Counted from the stretch's first letter, positions 19,675-29,248 are shown. The stretch: 33,928 bases of DNA from Pseudomonadota bacterium (GCA_018821785.1 JAHJLI010000086.1:1-33928), one strand, 5' to 3'. Program-made: numbers and translations. Notes: generated from the letters alone by a model not told the origin.

Positions 19675-22233
19675 ATGAGTGGAGTATCATTTGAAAAATT
19701 GGTTGGCCTGACTCAGAATGAGGTCGTCGAGCGGCAGGAACGGGATGGTTTTAACGAATTGCCGACCCAGGAAAAACGGACAGCGCTGGTGATCCTGATC
19801 GAAGTCCTGAAAGAGCCGATGTTCTTACTTCTGATAGCCTGCGGCGCATTGTATCTGCTGTCAGGCGAAGTTCAGGAAGCGTTGATGCTGCTTGGTTTTG
19901 TGTTTGTCATTATCGGCATCACCTTCTATCAGGAGCGTAAAACCGAGCGGGCGCTTGAAGCGTTGAAAGATTTATCAAGCCCGCGTGCATACGTCATCCG
20001 CGATGGCGAAAAAACGCGCATCGCCGGGCGCGAAGTGGTTTGTGATGATGTCCTCCTGCTCTCGGAAGGCGACCGTGTTCCTGCCGACTGTATTCTGCTG
20101 CATGCCACCAACGTGTCCGTCGATGAATCGCTTCTGACCGGTGAATCGGTACCGGTGCGCAAATCTTCGATCGAAGACGCATCAACTGCCATTGGGAAAC
20201 CGGGTGGCGATGATATTCCCTTTGCATTTTCAGGAACTCTGGTGGTGTCCGGTCAGGCGGTAGGAATTGTCAAAGCGATTGGAGCCGGAACCGAATTAGG
20301 GAAAATCGGCAAGGCGCTTGAATCGCTCGAAGTAGAACGAACACCTCTTCAGATCCAGACCGGCAAAATCGTACGCACGTTCGCGCTCGTCGGCGGTGTT
20401 CTTTGCGCATTGGTGGTTGTCGTGTACTGGCTGACTCGCGGGAATCTGCTTGAAGGATTCCTGGCCGGGTTGTCACTTGCGATGGCAATGCTGCCTGAAG
20501 AATTCCCGGTTGTTATGACTATTTTTCTCGCGCTCGGCGCATGGCGGATTTCAAAACATCGGGTGCTTACCCGGCGTGTGCCTGCAATCGAAACGCTTGG
20601 TTCTGCAACCGTGCTGTGCGTTGACAAGACCGGCACACTGACACTGAATAACATGACTGTAACCGATATTGTCGCAGGCGATCAGGTATTTACCGTTGGG
20701 ACAACAGACGCTGCGCTTCCTGAAGAAATTCACGACGTGGTTGAATACAGCATTCTCGCCAGCCCGACCGATCCGTTTGATCCTATGGAAAAAGCCATGC
20801 GAGAACTTGGGGAACGTACGCTTGCCGACACTGAACATCTGCATGACTCATGGACGCTTCAGCGTGAATACCCTCTCAGCCAGGATCTGCTTGCCATGTC
20901 CCGTGTGTGGACGTCCGCCTCGGGGGATGACCTGGTTATCGCCGCCAAAGGCGCGCCAGAAGCGATTGCCGATCTTTGTCATTTCGATGCCCGGAGAGTT
21001 CAATGGCTTGAAGAAAAAATCGATCTCCTCAGTAATCAGGGCAAGCGCGTTCTCGGAGTGGCTCGTGCGCAGTATAAAAAAACGGATCTTCCAGAGCAGC
21101 AACACGACTTTCAGTTCGAATTCGTTGGTTTAATTGGCCTTGAGGATCCTGTCCGCCCGAATGTCAAAGGGGCTATTGCCGAGTGCTACACCGCCGGCAT
21201 CCGAACGATTATGATCACCGGGGACTATCCCGGTACTGCCATGAGCATTGCCCGGCAGATCGATCTTCAGAATCCAGACCAGCATATTACCGGTGCTGAA
21301 TTGGAAACATTGACCGATGAACAACTCGCGCAGCGCATACAAGACGTGAACGTCTTTGCCCGCATGGTGCCGGAACAAAAACTGCGTATTGTCAAGGCGC
21401 TTAAATTAAACAAGGAAATAGTCGCCATGACCGGCGACGGCGTGAATGATGCTCCCGCTCTGAAAGCCGCCCATATCGGGATGGCAATGGGAGGCCGTGG
21501 CACGGATGTGGCGCGTGAGGCGGCATCACTTGTGCTCCTCGATGATGATTTCAATTCAATTGTGACCGCCGTGCGGATGGGGCGACGTATTTACGACAAC
21601 CTCAAAAAAGCGATGATGTACATCCTGTCGGTGCATATCCCGATTGCAGGACTTTCGCTGATACCGGTACTGCTGGGCTGGCCGCTGATTTTATTCCCCG
21701 TGCATATCGTGTTTCTTGAGCTGATTATCGATCCCGCCTGCACACTGATCTTCGAAGCGGACAAAGATGACAGCGGTGTGATGAAACGAAAACCGCGCAA
21801 GATTGATGCAAAGCTGTTTGACCGGTTGACTGTTCTCAAATGTTTTTTTCAAGGCGGTCTGACCCTGGCTGTGACTATTGCTGTGTACGTATTCATACGC
21901 CATGACCATGCGGTAGACGAAGCGCGAGCATTGGCATTCTTCACGCTCGTGGTATGCAACCTCGGAATGATTCTCTCCAATCGTTCACTGACACGATCGA
22001 GCATCAGTATGCTGCGAGAGAAAAATACGGCATTCAAATGGGTCATAACCGGAACCGCTACGGTACTGTGCCTTGTTCTGACAATATCATTTCTCAAGAA
22101 TATGTTTCATTTCGGCGCGGTTTCCCTAAACGATGTGTTCCTGGCTCTTGCAGGTGGAATTATCGCGGTCGCGCTCATGGATCTCATAAAGGTAATTCCT
22201 TTTTTTCATAAAAACGAAACAATCCGTCATTAA
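19675..22233 (+). CDS. P-type cation-transporting ATPase
   Basis: The 852-residue pump has TGES at 155-158 (actuator), PEEFP at 274-278 in helix 4, the phosphorylated D317 in DKTGTLT, MITGDYPGTA, and TGDGVNDAP around 586-594. The layout is P2-like (Ca2+-pump family). Its ion is uncertain: helix 4 reads PEEFP rather than PEGLP. Helix 5 (SVHIPIAGLSLIP) lacks the Asn/Glu ligands of SERCA site I. Helix 6 (LELIIDPACT) keeps only the Asp of the NLVTDG motif. The gene lies between atpF and atpA, splitting the N-ATPase operon, with AAAGGA upstream of its ATG. Base composition looks more AT-rich than the flanking atp genes, which suggests later insertion. Confidence 0.88.
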   Translation: MSGVSFEKLVGLTQNEVVERQERDGFNELPTQEKRTALVILIEVLKEPMFLLLIACGALYLLSGEVQEALMLLGFVFVIIGITFYQERKTERALEALKDLSSPRAYVIRDGEKTRIAGREVVCDDVLLLSEGDRVPADCILLHATNVSVDESLLTGESVPVRKSSIEDASTAIGKPGGDDIPFAFSGTLVVSGQAVGIVKAIGAGTELGKIGKALESLEVERTPLQIQTGKIVRTFALVGGVLCALVVVVYWLTRGNLLEGFLAGLSLAMAMLPEEFPVVMTIFLALGAWRISKHRVLTRRVPAIETLGSATVLCVDKTGTLTLNNMTVTDIVAGDQVFTVGTTDAALPEEIHDVVEYSILASPTDPFDPMEKAMRELGERTLADTEHLHDSWTLQREYPLSQDLLAMSRVWTSASGDDLVIAAKGAPEAIADLCHFDARRVQWLEEKIDLLSNQGKRVLGVARAQYKKTDLPEQQHDFQFEFVGLIGLEDPVRPNVKGAIAECYTAGIRTIMITGDYPGTAMSIARQIDLQNPDQHITGAELETLTDEQLAQRIQDVNVFARMVPEQKLRIVKALKLNKEIVAMTGDGVNDAPALKAAHIGMAMGGRGTDVAREAASLVLLDDDFNSIVTAVRMGRRIYDNLKKAMMYILSVHIPIAGLSLIPVLLGWPLILFPVHIVFLELIIDPACTLIFEADKDDSGVMKRKPRKIDAKLFDRLTVLKCFFQGGLTLAVTIAVYVFIRHDHAVDEARALAFFTLVVCNLGMILSNRSLTRSSISMLREKNTAFKWVITGTATVLCLVLTISFLKNMFHFGAVSLNDVFLALAGGIIAVALMDLIKVIPFFHKNETIRH

Positions 22234-22329
22234 TGAGTGAGGGGAAAAACAACCACTCCGAAAATACGAATACGTTGGGACAGATATCGAAATACGACGG
22301 GTCATTTTACGATTAAGAGGGAATCAAAG

Positions 22330-22827
22330 ATGGATATTATATGGGATGAAATCACATATGGATTGCCCGATATTGGGCATTTGGCGCATGTGATTATCCG
22401 GCTGATGGCCGCCTCACTATTGGGTGCTGCCGTGGGAGCACAACGAGAGAGCGTGGGCAAGTCGGCAGGGTTGCGAACGCATATATTGGTTTGCCTCGGC
22501 ACATGCCTCTTCATTATAGCTTGCTCCGGAGCCGGCATGTCTTCGGATGGCTTATCGCGGGTAATCCAGGGCGTCATTACCGGTATCGGTTTTATCGGAG
22601 CCGGTTCCATCCTCAAGTTAAGTGAAGAGAAAGACATACGGGGTCTGACAACAGCGGCTGGAATTTGGATGACGGCAGCCATAGGTGTGGCTGTCGGATT
22701 GGGCAGCTTGGGAGTGGCGTTGCTGAGCACTTTTTTCATTTTGATTATTCTTTCGCTGACGGTATTCCTCGAAAATTGGCATAAGAAGATGCGAACGGTA
22801 AAAGTCGAAGAGACAAAAACTGAATAA
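22330..22827 (+). CDS. MgtC/SapB-family membrane protein
   Basis: The 165-residue membrane protein has the family's conserved helices: GAAVGAQRESVGKSAGLRTH (about 36-55), VITGIGFIGAGSI (about 83-95) and RGLTTAAGIWMTAAIGVAVG. MgtC proteins support growth at low Mg2+. In Salmonella MgtC is co-encoded with the P-type pump MgtB and is reported to inhibit the F1Fo ATP synthase through the a-subunit. Here the gene follows a P-type pump and precedes atpA by 12 bases, inside an F-type ATPase operon. I chose the ATG at 22330, with GAGGG ten bases upstream. It lacks the extra C-terminal soluble domain of Salmonella MgtC, so it is the short SapB-like form. Confidence 0.88.
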   Translation: MDIIWDEITYGLPDIGHLAHVIIRLMAASLLGAAVGAQRESVGKSAGLRTHILVCLGTCLFIIACSGAGMSSDGLSRVIQGVITGIGFIGAGSILKLSEEKDIRGLTTAAGIWMTAAIGVAVGLGSLGVALLSTFFILIILSLTVFLENWHKKMRTVKVEETKTE

Positions 22828-22839
22828 CGGCACAACACT

Positions 22840-24486
22840 ATGAGCAAGTCAATGTATATGGAACCTGAGAGCCTCAAAAACGTTTTCGACAGCGCCTTTG
22901 CAGAAATACGCCAGGTGCGGGAAGCATTCACGCCGCAACTGACACCTCAAGAGGTGGGCACGATCACCAGTGTTTCAACCGGCATTGCCAAGGTGTCGGG
23001 TCTTCCCGGGGTGGGTTTAGATGAACTGGTGACCTTTCCCGGCGATGTGCTCGGTATTGCGTTTAACCTGGACGCTGACGAAATCGGCGTGGTTATGCTC
23101 GGCGAATACTGGCATCTGCAGGCAGGAGATGAAGTCCGGCGCACGGGCCGGGTCATGGACGTGGCCGTGGGCGATGGGTTGCTTGGGCGCGTCATCGATC
23201 CGCTCGGCCGACCACTCGATGGCAACGGCCCGGTGGCAGCAAGCCAGCGTCTGCCCATCGAACGCCCTGCTGCTCCCATCATGGATCGCGCCCCCGTCAC
23301 GGTGCCGCTCCAGACCGGCATCAAAGTCATAGATGCGCTCATTCCCGTCGGACGCGGCCAGCGTGAGTTGATTCTCGGCGACCGCCAGACGGGCAAAACC
23401 GCCATTGCCATCGACACCATCCTCAACCAGCGCGACCACCATGTTGTGTGCGTTTATTGCGCCATCGGTCAGCGTGCGTCCGCCGTCGCCAAAACTGTGG
23501 CAACCCTGCGGGAAAAAGGAGCGATGGAGTACACCGTGCTCGTGGTGACCGAGGGTAACCAACCGCCGGGGCTTGCTTACATTGCGCCCTACGCTGCAAC
23601 CAGCATCGCGGAGTCTTTCATGGAGGCAGGCAGAGATGTGCTGATCGTCTACGATGACCTCACCCACCACGCCCGCGCCTACCGTGAACTGTCTCTGTTG
23701 CTGCGCCGTCCGCCCGGTCGCGAAGCGTTTCCCGGTGACATCTTTTATATCCACTCACGGCTGCTCGAACGTGCGACGCACTTGCGCAAGGAACGCGGTG
23801 GCGGGTCGCTCACTGCCCTGCCCATTATCGAGACCGAAGCACAGAATATTTCCGCCTATATTCCGACCAACCTGATTTCCATCACCGATGGACAGATCTA
23901 CCTCTCGCCGTCGCTGTTTGAATTGGGCATACTGCCCGCGGTTGATGTCGGCAAATCGGTTTCGCGGGTCGGCGGCAAGGCGCAGCGCGCGGCCTATCGC
24001 GCAGTGGCCGGCGACCTCAAACTCGCTTACGCACAGTTCGAGGAACTCGAAACCTTTTCCCGTTTCGGAGCCCGCCTGGATGAAGACACCAGCAAGATTA
24101 TCGAGCACGGGCGGCGAATTCGTGCCTGCCTTAAACAACCGGAATTCGCCCCGGTTGCCGTGCCTGCGCAAATTGCCGTACTGCTGGCATTGACTGCCGA
24201 ACTCTTCGACCACGTGCCGCTTGACCAGATGCCGGAAGCCGAAGAAGCCCTGCGCGCAGCGGCGGCAGACATACCTGACAAGGTGGGCGAACGGTTGGAT
24301 ACCGCCGAAAAATTGAGTGACGTGGATCGTGAAACCATTATCCAAATCGCCCGCAAATCGCTCGAAGAGTTTCAGCCCAAGCCAGAGAAGAGTCAGGAGA
24401 CCGAAGAGCATTCCAAACCTGACGCGAAAACCGAATCCAAATCTGACCCCAAGCCGGAAACCCAAACGGAGGACAAGGTCAATTGA
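22840..24486 (+). CDS. atpA: N-type F-ATPase subunit alpha
   Basis: The 548-residue non-catalytic nucleotide-binding subunit carries Walker A GDRQTGKT at 180-187 and the alpha-specific segments [20 protein letters not shown] and [14 protein letters not shown]. The start is uncertain: ATGs at 22840, 22852 and 22858 are all open, and no clear ribosome-binding site precedes the first. Residues from about 511 form a charged Lys/Glu/Pro/Ser tail beyond the usual end, matching in style the tail on beta. The gene is separated from atpF by the P-type pump and MgtC-like genes, but it keeps its normal order before atpG. Confidence 0.95.
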   Translation: MSKSMYMEPESLKNVFDSAFAEIRQVREAFTPQLTPQEVGTITSVSTGIAKVSGLPGVGLDELVTFPGDVLGIAFNLDADEIGVVMLGEYWHLQAGDEVRRTGRVMDVAVGDGLLGRVIDPLGRPLDGNGPVAASQRLPIERPAAPIMDRAPVTVPLQTGIKVIDALIPVGRGQRELILGDRQTGKTAIAIDTILNQRDHHVVCVYCAIGQRASAVAKTVATLREKGAMEYTVLVVTEGNQPPGLAYIAPYAATSIAESFMEAGRDVLIVYDDLTHHARAYRELSLLLRRPPGREAFPGDIFYIHSRLLERATHLRKERGGGSLTALPIIETEAQNISAYIPTNLISITDGQIYLSPSLFELGILPAVDVGKSVSRVGGKAQRAAYRAVAGDLKLAYAQFEELETFSRFGARLDEDTSKIIEHGRRIRACLKQPEFAPVAVPAQIAVLLALTAELFDHVPLDQMPEAEEALRAAAADIPDKVGERLDTAEKLSDVDRETIIQIARKSLEEFQPKPEKSQETEEHSKPDAKTESKSDPKPETQTEDKVN

Positions 24487-24523
24487 TGTATTGAAGCAAT
24501 CACATCCACAAAAGGAGAGCACC

Positions 24524-24901
24524 ATGCAGATCCAAATAAACACCGGTCCCAACATCGAAATTCATGAAGCGTTTTCCGCTGAGGTAAGTGGCATCGTGGA
24601 GAGCGCCCTCAACCGATTCAGCGATACTATCACGCGAGTGGAGGTTCATCTTAGCGACGAGAATAGCGACAAGAAGGTCGGCCATGAGGCCATGCGTTGT
24701 ATGCTGGAAGCCCGCATCAAAGGGCGCCAGCCCATCGCGGTCACGAACCATGCCTCGACCTTGGACGAAGCTGTCAACGGCGCTGCAGATAAGCTGATCA
24801 GATTGATCGAGCACACCATCGGGCGGCAGGACGCGCAACAGAACCTCATGACAGACCCTGACCCGTCCCCACCTGAACCGGAGCTTGAGAAGGAAGTGTG
24901 A
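24524..24901 (+). CDS. HPF/RaiA-like ribosome hibernation factor
   Basis: The 125-residue protein begins MQIQINTGPNIEIHEAFSAE, then has SRVEVHLSD-like (ITRVEVHLSDENSDKK) and EARIKGRQPIAVTNHASTLD, the beta-alpha-beta pattern of short HPF/RaiA proteins. It ends in an acidic, proline-rich tail. These proteins sit in the 30S channel and store inactive ribosomes during starvation. AAAGGAGAG precedes the ATG. The stop overlaps the GTG start of atpG (GTGA), so it is translated as part of the ATPase operon. Its presence between atpA and atpG couples ATPase production to ribosome protection (inference). Confidence 0.82.
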   Translation: MQIQINTGPNIEIHEAFSAEVSGIVESALNRFSDTITRVEVHLSDENSDKKVGHEAMRCMLEARIKGRQPIAVTNHASTLDEAVNGAADKLIRLIEHTIGRQDAQQNLMTDPDPSPPEPELEKEV

Positions 24902-25791
24902 GCGAGACTACGGCAAGTCTGCGCCGCAAGATCAGTGGCGCCGGAGATCTCCAATCCGTTGTCCGCACGATGAAGGCTGTGGCCGCCTCGAGCATCGGAC
25001 AATATGAAAAATCGGTGCGGGCGCTTACCGACTACTATCGTGCAGTGGAGCTAGGGCTCTGTGTATGTCTTCGGGAAAACGGGCCGGCGCCTTTACTTGC
25101 AGAACGGAAAAAACAAACAGGAGCGAGTGCGATTGGCGCCGTCGTGTTTGGTTCAGACCAGGGACTGGTTGGCCAGTTTAACGATGTGGTAGCTGATTAT
25201 GCTATCAAGACACTGTTGGCTCTGCCCGATAAACCCAAGGTCTGGGCCGTCGGTGAGCGCGTTCATGCGCGCCTGGCAGACGCTGGTCTGCAGCTGTTGG
25301 GACTCTTCACCGTGCCAAGCTCCGTCAAGGCCATCATCCCGCTCGTCGGGCAGATCCTCATGGAGAGCGAGACCCGCCGCAGCCAGGGGGAAATCACCGA
25401 ACTCCACCTCTTCTACAATCGCCCCACGTCCGGGTCGGTCTATGCGCCCGTCAGTCAACGGTTGCTGCCGCTGGACGAAAGCTGGCGACGAAAACTGGCC
25501 GAATTACCCTGGCCGACGAAAAACCTGCCCGAGGTCATGGGGAGCGGCACCGCGACCTTGCGGGCGCTCATCCGCGAATATCTTTTCGTCTCGCTTTTCC
25601 GGGCCTGTGCCGAATCCCTCGCGAGTGAAAACGCAAGCCGCCTCGCGGCGATGCAAAGTGCCGACAAAAACATCGATGAATTACTGGAGGAGCTCAACCG
25701 AACGTTCCATCGTTTGCGCCAGAGTGGCATCGACGAGGAACTGTTCGACCTCATCTCCGGTTTTGAAGCACTGACTGCGGAGGAGAAATAA
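24898..25791 (+). CDS. atpG: N-type F-ATPase subunit gamma
   Basis: This is the 297-residue central rotor shaft. The N-terminal helix SLRRKISGAGDLQSVVRTMK and the C-terminal helix (ENASRLAAMQSADKNIDELL) form the coiled coil inside the alpha/beta ring; GSDQGLVGQFN is the conserved Rossmann-like segment. The start is GTG, overlapping the upstream stop, with AAGGA before it. A 60-bp piece of this gene (25556-25615) recurs at 30938-30997 with two mismatches. It is the last ATPase gene; no atpH gene is present. Confidence 0.93.
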   Translation: MSETTASLRRKISGAGDLQSVVRTMKAVAASSIGQYEKSVRALTDYYRAVELGLCVCLRENGPAPLLAERKKQTGASAIGAVVFGSDQGLVGQFNDVVADYAIKTLLALPDKPKVWAVGERVHARLADAGLQLLGLFTVPSSVKAIIPLVGQILMESETRRSQGEITELHLFYNRPTSGSVYAPVSQRLLPLDESWRRKLAELPWPTKNLPEVMGSGTATLRALIREYLFVSLFRACAESLASENASRLAAMQSADKNIDELLEELNRTFHRLRQSGIDEELFDLISGFEALTAEEK

Positions 25792-25793
25792 TA

Positions 25794-25829
25794 ATGAAGA
25801 ACTGGAAATGGGATCTGACCCATGAATAA
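25794..25829 (+). CDS. Possible 11-residue leader peptide
   Basis: ATG at 25794 encodes MKNWKWDLTHE and stops at 25829. GGAGGAG at 25778-25784 gives it a better ribosome-binding site than the DUF2254 gene, whose ATG at 25822 overlaps its end. Translation of the short frame could couple to DUF2254. Most of its sequence is part of a 33-bp exact repeat found again at 31658-31690. It may instead be the leftover 5' end of a lost gene. Confidence 0.35.
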   Translation: MKNWKWDLTHE

Positions 25830-25831
25830 AC
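25799..25831 (+). repeat. 33-bp direct repeat, copy 1
   Basis: This segment, from GAACTGGAAATGGG to the first codons of the DUF2254 gene, is identical to 31658-31690. Copy 1 covers most of the 11-codon frame and the DUF2254 start. Copy 2 supplies the end of cheB. It is one of three short homologies between this part of the N-ATPase train and the cheB locus. Confidence 0.9.
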
Positions 25832-27225
25832 TTAAGCAAATTTGGAGTAATCTGCGGTCAAGCTTTTGGTTTGTACCTTCGCTGATTGTTGCCGTCAGTA
25901 TCGCCCTCGCTGTGGCTTTGGTTGAAGCAGGTTCCACCGGGAGTGAACAATGGCTGGCCCGGTTGGCCCGCTGGCCGCGCCTGTTTGGCTCCGGTGCGGA
26001 GGGCGCGCGCGGAATGTTGTCCACAATTGCCGGCTCAATGATTACCGTGGTGGGGGTCACGTTTTCGATGACCTTGGTAACACTGGCGCTGGCTTCGAGC
26101 CAATACACCTCGCGCATCTTGCGGAACTTCATGCGTGACCGCGTCACGCAGGTCGTGCTTGGAATCTTTACGGGTATTTTCACCTATTGCCTGATTGTGT
26201 TACGCACCATCCGCGGCGGCGAGGAAATCGGGTTTACTCCGAATCTGGCAGTAGCTTTCAGCGTTGTCCTGGCAATCGGCGGCATCAGCGTCCTCATTTA
26301 TTTCATCCATCACATCGCCTCTTCGATCCAGGCCTCAAACATTATTGCCTCGGTTGCCGCCGAAACCATGGAGGCTGTTGACCGGCTTTTTCCAGAGAAG
26401 CCTGGAGACGGCCCGGTTGACGGCGATGAGGAACAGTCGCCACTCTCACTGCCGGAGGGGCACTGGCAGGTAGTCGCCGCCAGGGGGAATGGATATATCC
26501 AAAATGTGGATATCGCGGCACTCCTGCGTTTGGCGCGGGAGCACCAGACCATCGTGCGGATGGAACGAAGCATCGGTGCGTTTGTGGTCCAGGGCACCAC
26601 CCTGGCCTCATTCGCTCTTGCGGACCCGCCGAAAAAAGAGATCATCGCCGACCTGCAGGCGGCATACAGCATCAGCCGTTACCGCATGGTGGAACACGAT
26701 GCTGCTTTTGGTATCCGACAGATTGTGGATATGGCCTTGCGTGCACTCTCCCCCAGCAGCAACGACACCACGACGGCCGTGATGTGTGTGGATTATTTGA
26801 CGGCGATTCTGGCGCGACTGGCGCCTCGGCAAATACCCTCCTCGCACCGGCACGAGGAAGGGGAACTGAGGGTGATCACCATCGGACCGACCTTTGAAGA
26901 CTTGCTGGGCGAATCGTTTGATCAAATTCGAAGCAGCGCTAAAGGCAATGTCGCCATCATGTTGCGGATTCTCGGGGCGCTTCAAACCATCGGCGGTCTG
27001 ACGGCTAACCCGGGCCGGCGAAGGGTGCTTCGCGATCACGTGCTATGGATCACTGAAATGGCTGAACGTACACTCGAGTCAGCGCATGACCGTGCGAGGA
27101 TCGAAACGCGGCTGGCGCCCGTGCGCGAAGCGCTCGAAGACGAACCTGCTTGGTGTGCAGAGGAAGAGAAACAAACGAAGAATCGATCAGCGGGAGCGTT
27201 GGACGGACCACGTACGGCTGGTTGA
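25822..27225 (+). CDS. DUF2254 membrane protein
   Basis: The 467-residue protein has about four N-terminal membrane helices (near 17-37, 67-92, 109-128 and 143-165) and then a large soluble domain. The segments TIAGSMITVVGVTFSMTLVT and ALASSQYTSRILRNFMRD, and later SPSSNDTTTAVMCVDYL, are characteristic of DUF2254. The function is unknown; the membrane part faintly resembles a small channel or sensor. The ATG overlaps the 11-codon frame, and its own ribosome-binding site is poor. It lies between atpG and the SDR gene with short gaps, so it is probably on the same transcript. Confidence 0.85.
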   Translation: MNKLKQIWSNLRSSFWFVPSLIVAVSIALAVALVEAGSTGSEQWLARLARWPRLFGSGAEGARGMLSTIAGSMITVVGVTFSMTLVTLALASSQYTSRILRNFMRDRVTQVVLGIFTGIFTYCLIVLRTIRGGEEIGFTPNLAVAFSVVLAIGGISVLIYFIHHIASSIQASNIIASVAAETMEAVDRLFPEKPGDGPVDGDEEQSPLSLPEGHWQVVAARGNGYIQNVDIAALLRLAREHQTIVRMERSIGAFVVQGTTLASFALADPPKKEIIADLQAAYSISRYRMVEHDAAFGIRQIVDMALRALSPSSNDTTTAVMCVDYLTAILARLAPRQIPSSHRHEEGELRVITIGPTFEDLLGESFDQIRSSAKGNVAIMLRILGALQTIGGLTANPGRRRVLRDHVLWITEMAERTLESAHDRARIETRLAPVREALEDEPAWCAEEEKQTKNRSAGALDGPRTAG

Positions 27226-27249
27226 CCGAACCCTATAGAAGGAGAAAAG

Positions 27250-28029
27250 ATGAATACAAGAGCTAAAGTTGCATTGATCACGGGTGCCGGTCAGGGAATT
27301 GGCCGGGCCATTGCCTTAAGGTTGGCAAAGGATGGTGTGGACATTGCTATTGTCGATCTTAAGAAAGAAAAAATGGATGGTGTCGCCAAAGAGGTGCAAG
27401 TCTTAGGCCGCAGGGCCACGGTTTTTGTTGCAGATGTAACAAGTCGCGAACAAGTCTATGCCGCGGTTGACCATGCCGAAAAGGAACTGGGCAGCTTCGA
27501 CATCATGATTAACAATGCCGGGATCGCTCAGGTCCAGCCGTTGGCCGAAGTCACGCCGCAGGAAGTGGAAACTATTTTCAAGGTAAACATCGAGGGCGTT
27601 CTCTGGGGAATCCAGGCTGCGGCTAAGAAATTCAAGGCTCGAGGACACAAGGGTAAAATCATTAATGCGTCGTCGATTGCCGGTCACAACGGTTTTGCCA
27701 TGCTCGGAGTATATTCTGCCACTAAGTTCGCAATTCGCGGCCTCACTCAGGCGGCAGCGCTCGAATATGCCAGCGACGGCATCACTGTCAATGCCTACTG
27801 CCCGGGCATTGTCGGAACTGATATGTGGGTTGAGATTGACGAACGTTTTGCGACGCTGACCGGTGCGCCGAAAGGGGCGACGTACAAGAAATTCGTGGAG
27901 GGGATTGCACTGGGCCGGGCTGAGACACCGGACGATGTGGCCGCTTTTGTGTCGTATCTGGCCGGTCCGGATTCAGACTATATGACCGGACAGGCACCAA
28001 TGATAGATGGTGGGATCGTTTACCGCTGA
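27250..28029 (+). CDS. SDR oxidoreductase, acetoin/diacetyl reductase-like
   Basis: The 259-residue classical short-chain dehydrogenase has TGAGQGIG at 11-18, an Asp at 36 (predicting NAD(H) rather than NADP(H)), NNAG at 88-91, the catalytic Ser near 141-142, and YSATK with Y155 and K159. The sequence resembles BudC/ButA (S)-acetoin-forming diacetyl reductases, including the C-terminal [14 protein letters not shown]. It would reduce diacetyl or acetoin to acetoin or butanediol and regenerate NAD+. Substrate assignment is from overall similarity only. AAGGAG lies nine bases before the ATG. Its first 68 bp recur at 31715-31782 with five mismatches. Confidence 0.85.
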   Translation: MNTRAKVALITGAGQGIGRAIALRLAKDGVDIAIVDLKKEKMDGVAKEVQVLGRRATVFVADVTSREQVYAAVDHAEKELGSFDIMINNAGIAQVQPLAEVTPQEVETIFKVNIEGVLWGIQAAAKKFKARGHKGKIINASSIAGHNGFAMLGVYSATKFAIRGLTQAAALEYASDGITVNAYCPGIVGTDMWVEIDERFATLTGAPKGATYKKFVEGIALGRAETPDDVAAFVSYLAGPDSDYMTGQAPMIDGGIVYR

Positions 28030-28186
28030 CGCAGCACTTGTGCTATCTTAAGAAAGACGCCTTTTGCGTGGGTAAACGAATAATTAGCTGTTTAACGGGG
28101 TGTTACCTTCCGTTGTTCCCTAAACCTCGGACTCATCGCGGTGCTGGTTATTCATCACCTGGAATAATTATAATGGGAGAAATAAA

Positions 28187-29191
28187 ATGAAAAAAGTAGC
28201 CATTAACGGTCTGGGGCGTATTGGTCGTCTCGTCTTACGCCAATACCTCATGGGCAATTATCAAGATCTGGAAATTATAGCCGTCAATGACCTGACGCCG
28301 GCCGATGATATTGCCTATCTGATGCGTTATGACTCTGTCCACGGTAAACCACCCTTTGCGGTGGAAGCAGCCGAAGATTATCTGAGTTTTGATTCAAAGA
28401 AAATTAAACTTTTTAGCAAAAAAGACCCGGCAGAGCTTCCCTGGAAATCGCTGGGAGTTGACATTGTACTGGAATGCACCGGTATTTTCAGAAAGCGAGA
28501 GGATGCGGCTAAACATTTAGAGGCGGGGGCTAAACGAGTCATTATCAGCGCGCCTTCCAAAAGTGCGGATTTGACCGTAGTGATGGGGGTTAATGAAGAT
28601 CAATATGACCCGGAAAAACACCAGGTCATTTCCAATGCCTCCTGCACCACCAATTCACTGGCCCCTGTCCTGAAGATATTGAATGATGCCTTTGAGATTG
28701 AAAGTGTCTTAATTACTACTATCCATGCCTATACCGCCAGCCAGGCCATGGTGGACGGCCCTGCGAGAAAAAGAAGAAGGGGCCGCGCTGCCGCAGTCTC
28801 TTTGATTCCCACCAGTACGGGATCTGCTATAGCCACTGCCCTGGTTCTCCCTGAACTGGAAGGGAAGATGGATGCTATAGCGGTAAGGGCGCCCATCCCC
28901 GACGGGGCCATTACCGATATCGTAGCCTATGTCCGCAAAGAGGTCTCGGTGGAGAGTGTAAACGCGGAATTCAAAAAAGCGGCCCACGGAAAACTTCAAG
29001 GCATCCTGGACTATACGGAGGACGAGATCGTATCCGCTGATATCATAGGCGATCCACATTCGGGTATTGTTGACGGATCATTTACCAGAGTCGTGAATAG
29101 CAAATTAATCAAGGCGCTGGTCTGGTATGACAACGAGTTTGGGTATTCCGTCCGCATGCTTGATCTGGCGGCCTATATGGCTAAAAAGTGA
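28187..29191 (+). CDS. gap: Glyceraldehyde-3-phosphate dehydrogenase, type I
   Basis: The 334-residue enzyme has the NAD-binding INGLGRIGRLVLR (about 6-18), the catalytic cysteine C153 in SNASCTTNSLAP, and HAYTASQAMVDGPARK. It converts glyceraldehyde 3-phosphate, phosphate and NAD+ to 1,3-bisphosphoglycerate and NADH. The length is standard. GGGAG precedes the ATG. About 157 bases separate it from the SDR gene, and I could not identify a sigma-54 element there, so it may have its own promoter. It converges with phosphofructokinase, grouping two glycolytic enzymes beside pgm and the reductase. Confidence 0.95.
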   Translation: MKKVAINGLGRIGRLVLRQYLMGNYQDLEIIAVNDLTPADDIAYLMRYDSVHGKPPFAVEAAEDYLSFDSKKIKLFSKKDPAELPWKSLGVDIVLECTGIFRKREDAAKHLEAGAKRVIISAPSKSADLTVVMGVNEDQYDPEKHQVISNASCTTNSLAPVLKILNDAFEIESVLITTIHAYTASQAMVDGPARKRRRGRAAAVSLIPTSTGSAIATALVLPELEGKMDAIAVRAPIPDGAITDIVAYVRKEVSVESVNAEFKKAAHGKLQGILDYTEDEIVSADIIGDPHSGIVDGSFTRVVNSKLIKALVWYDNEFGYSVRMLDLAAYMAKK

Positions 29192-29248
29192 GAAAACTTT
29201 ACACGGAAGATCAGGCTGCTCCCGGAACCGCCCCGCCTGTCAACGGGT

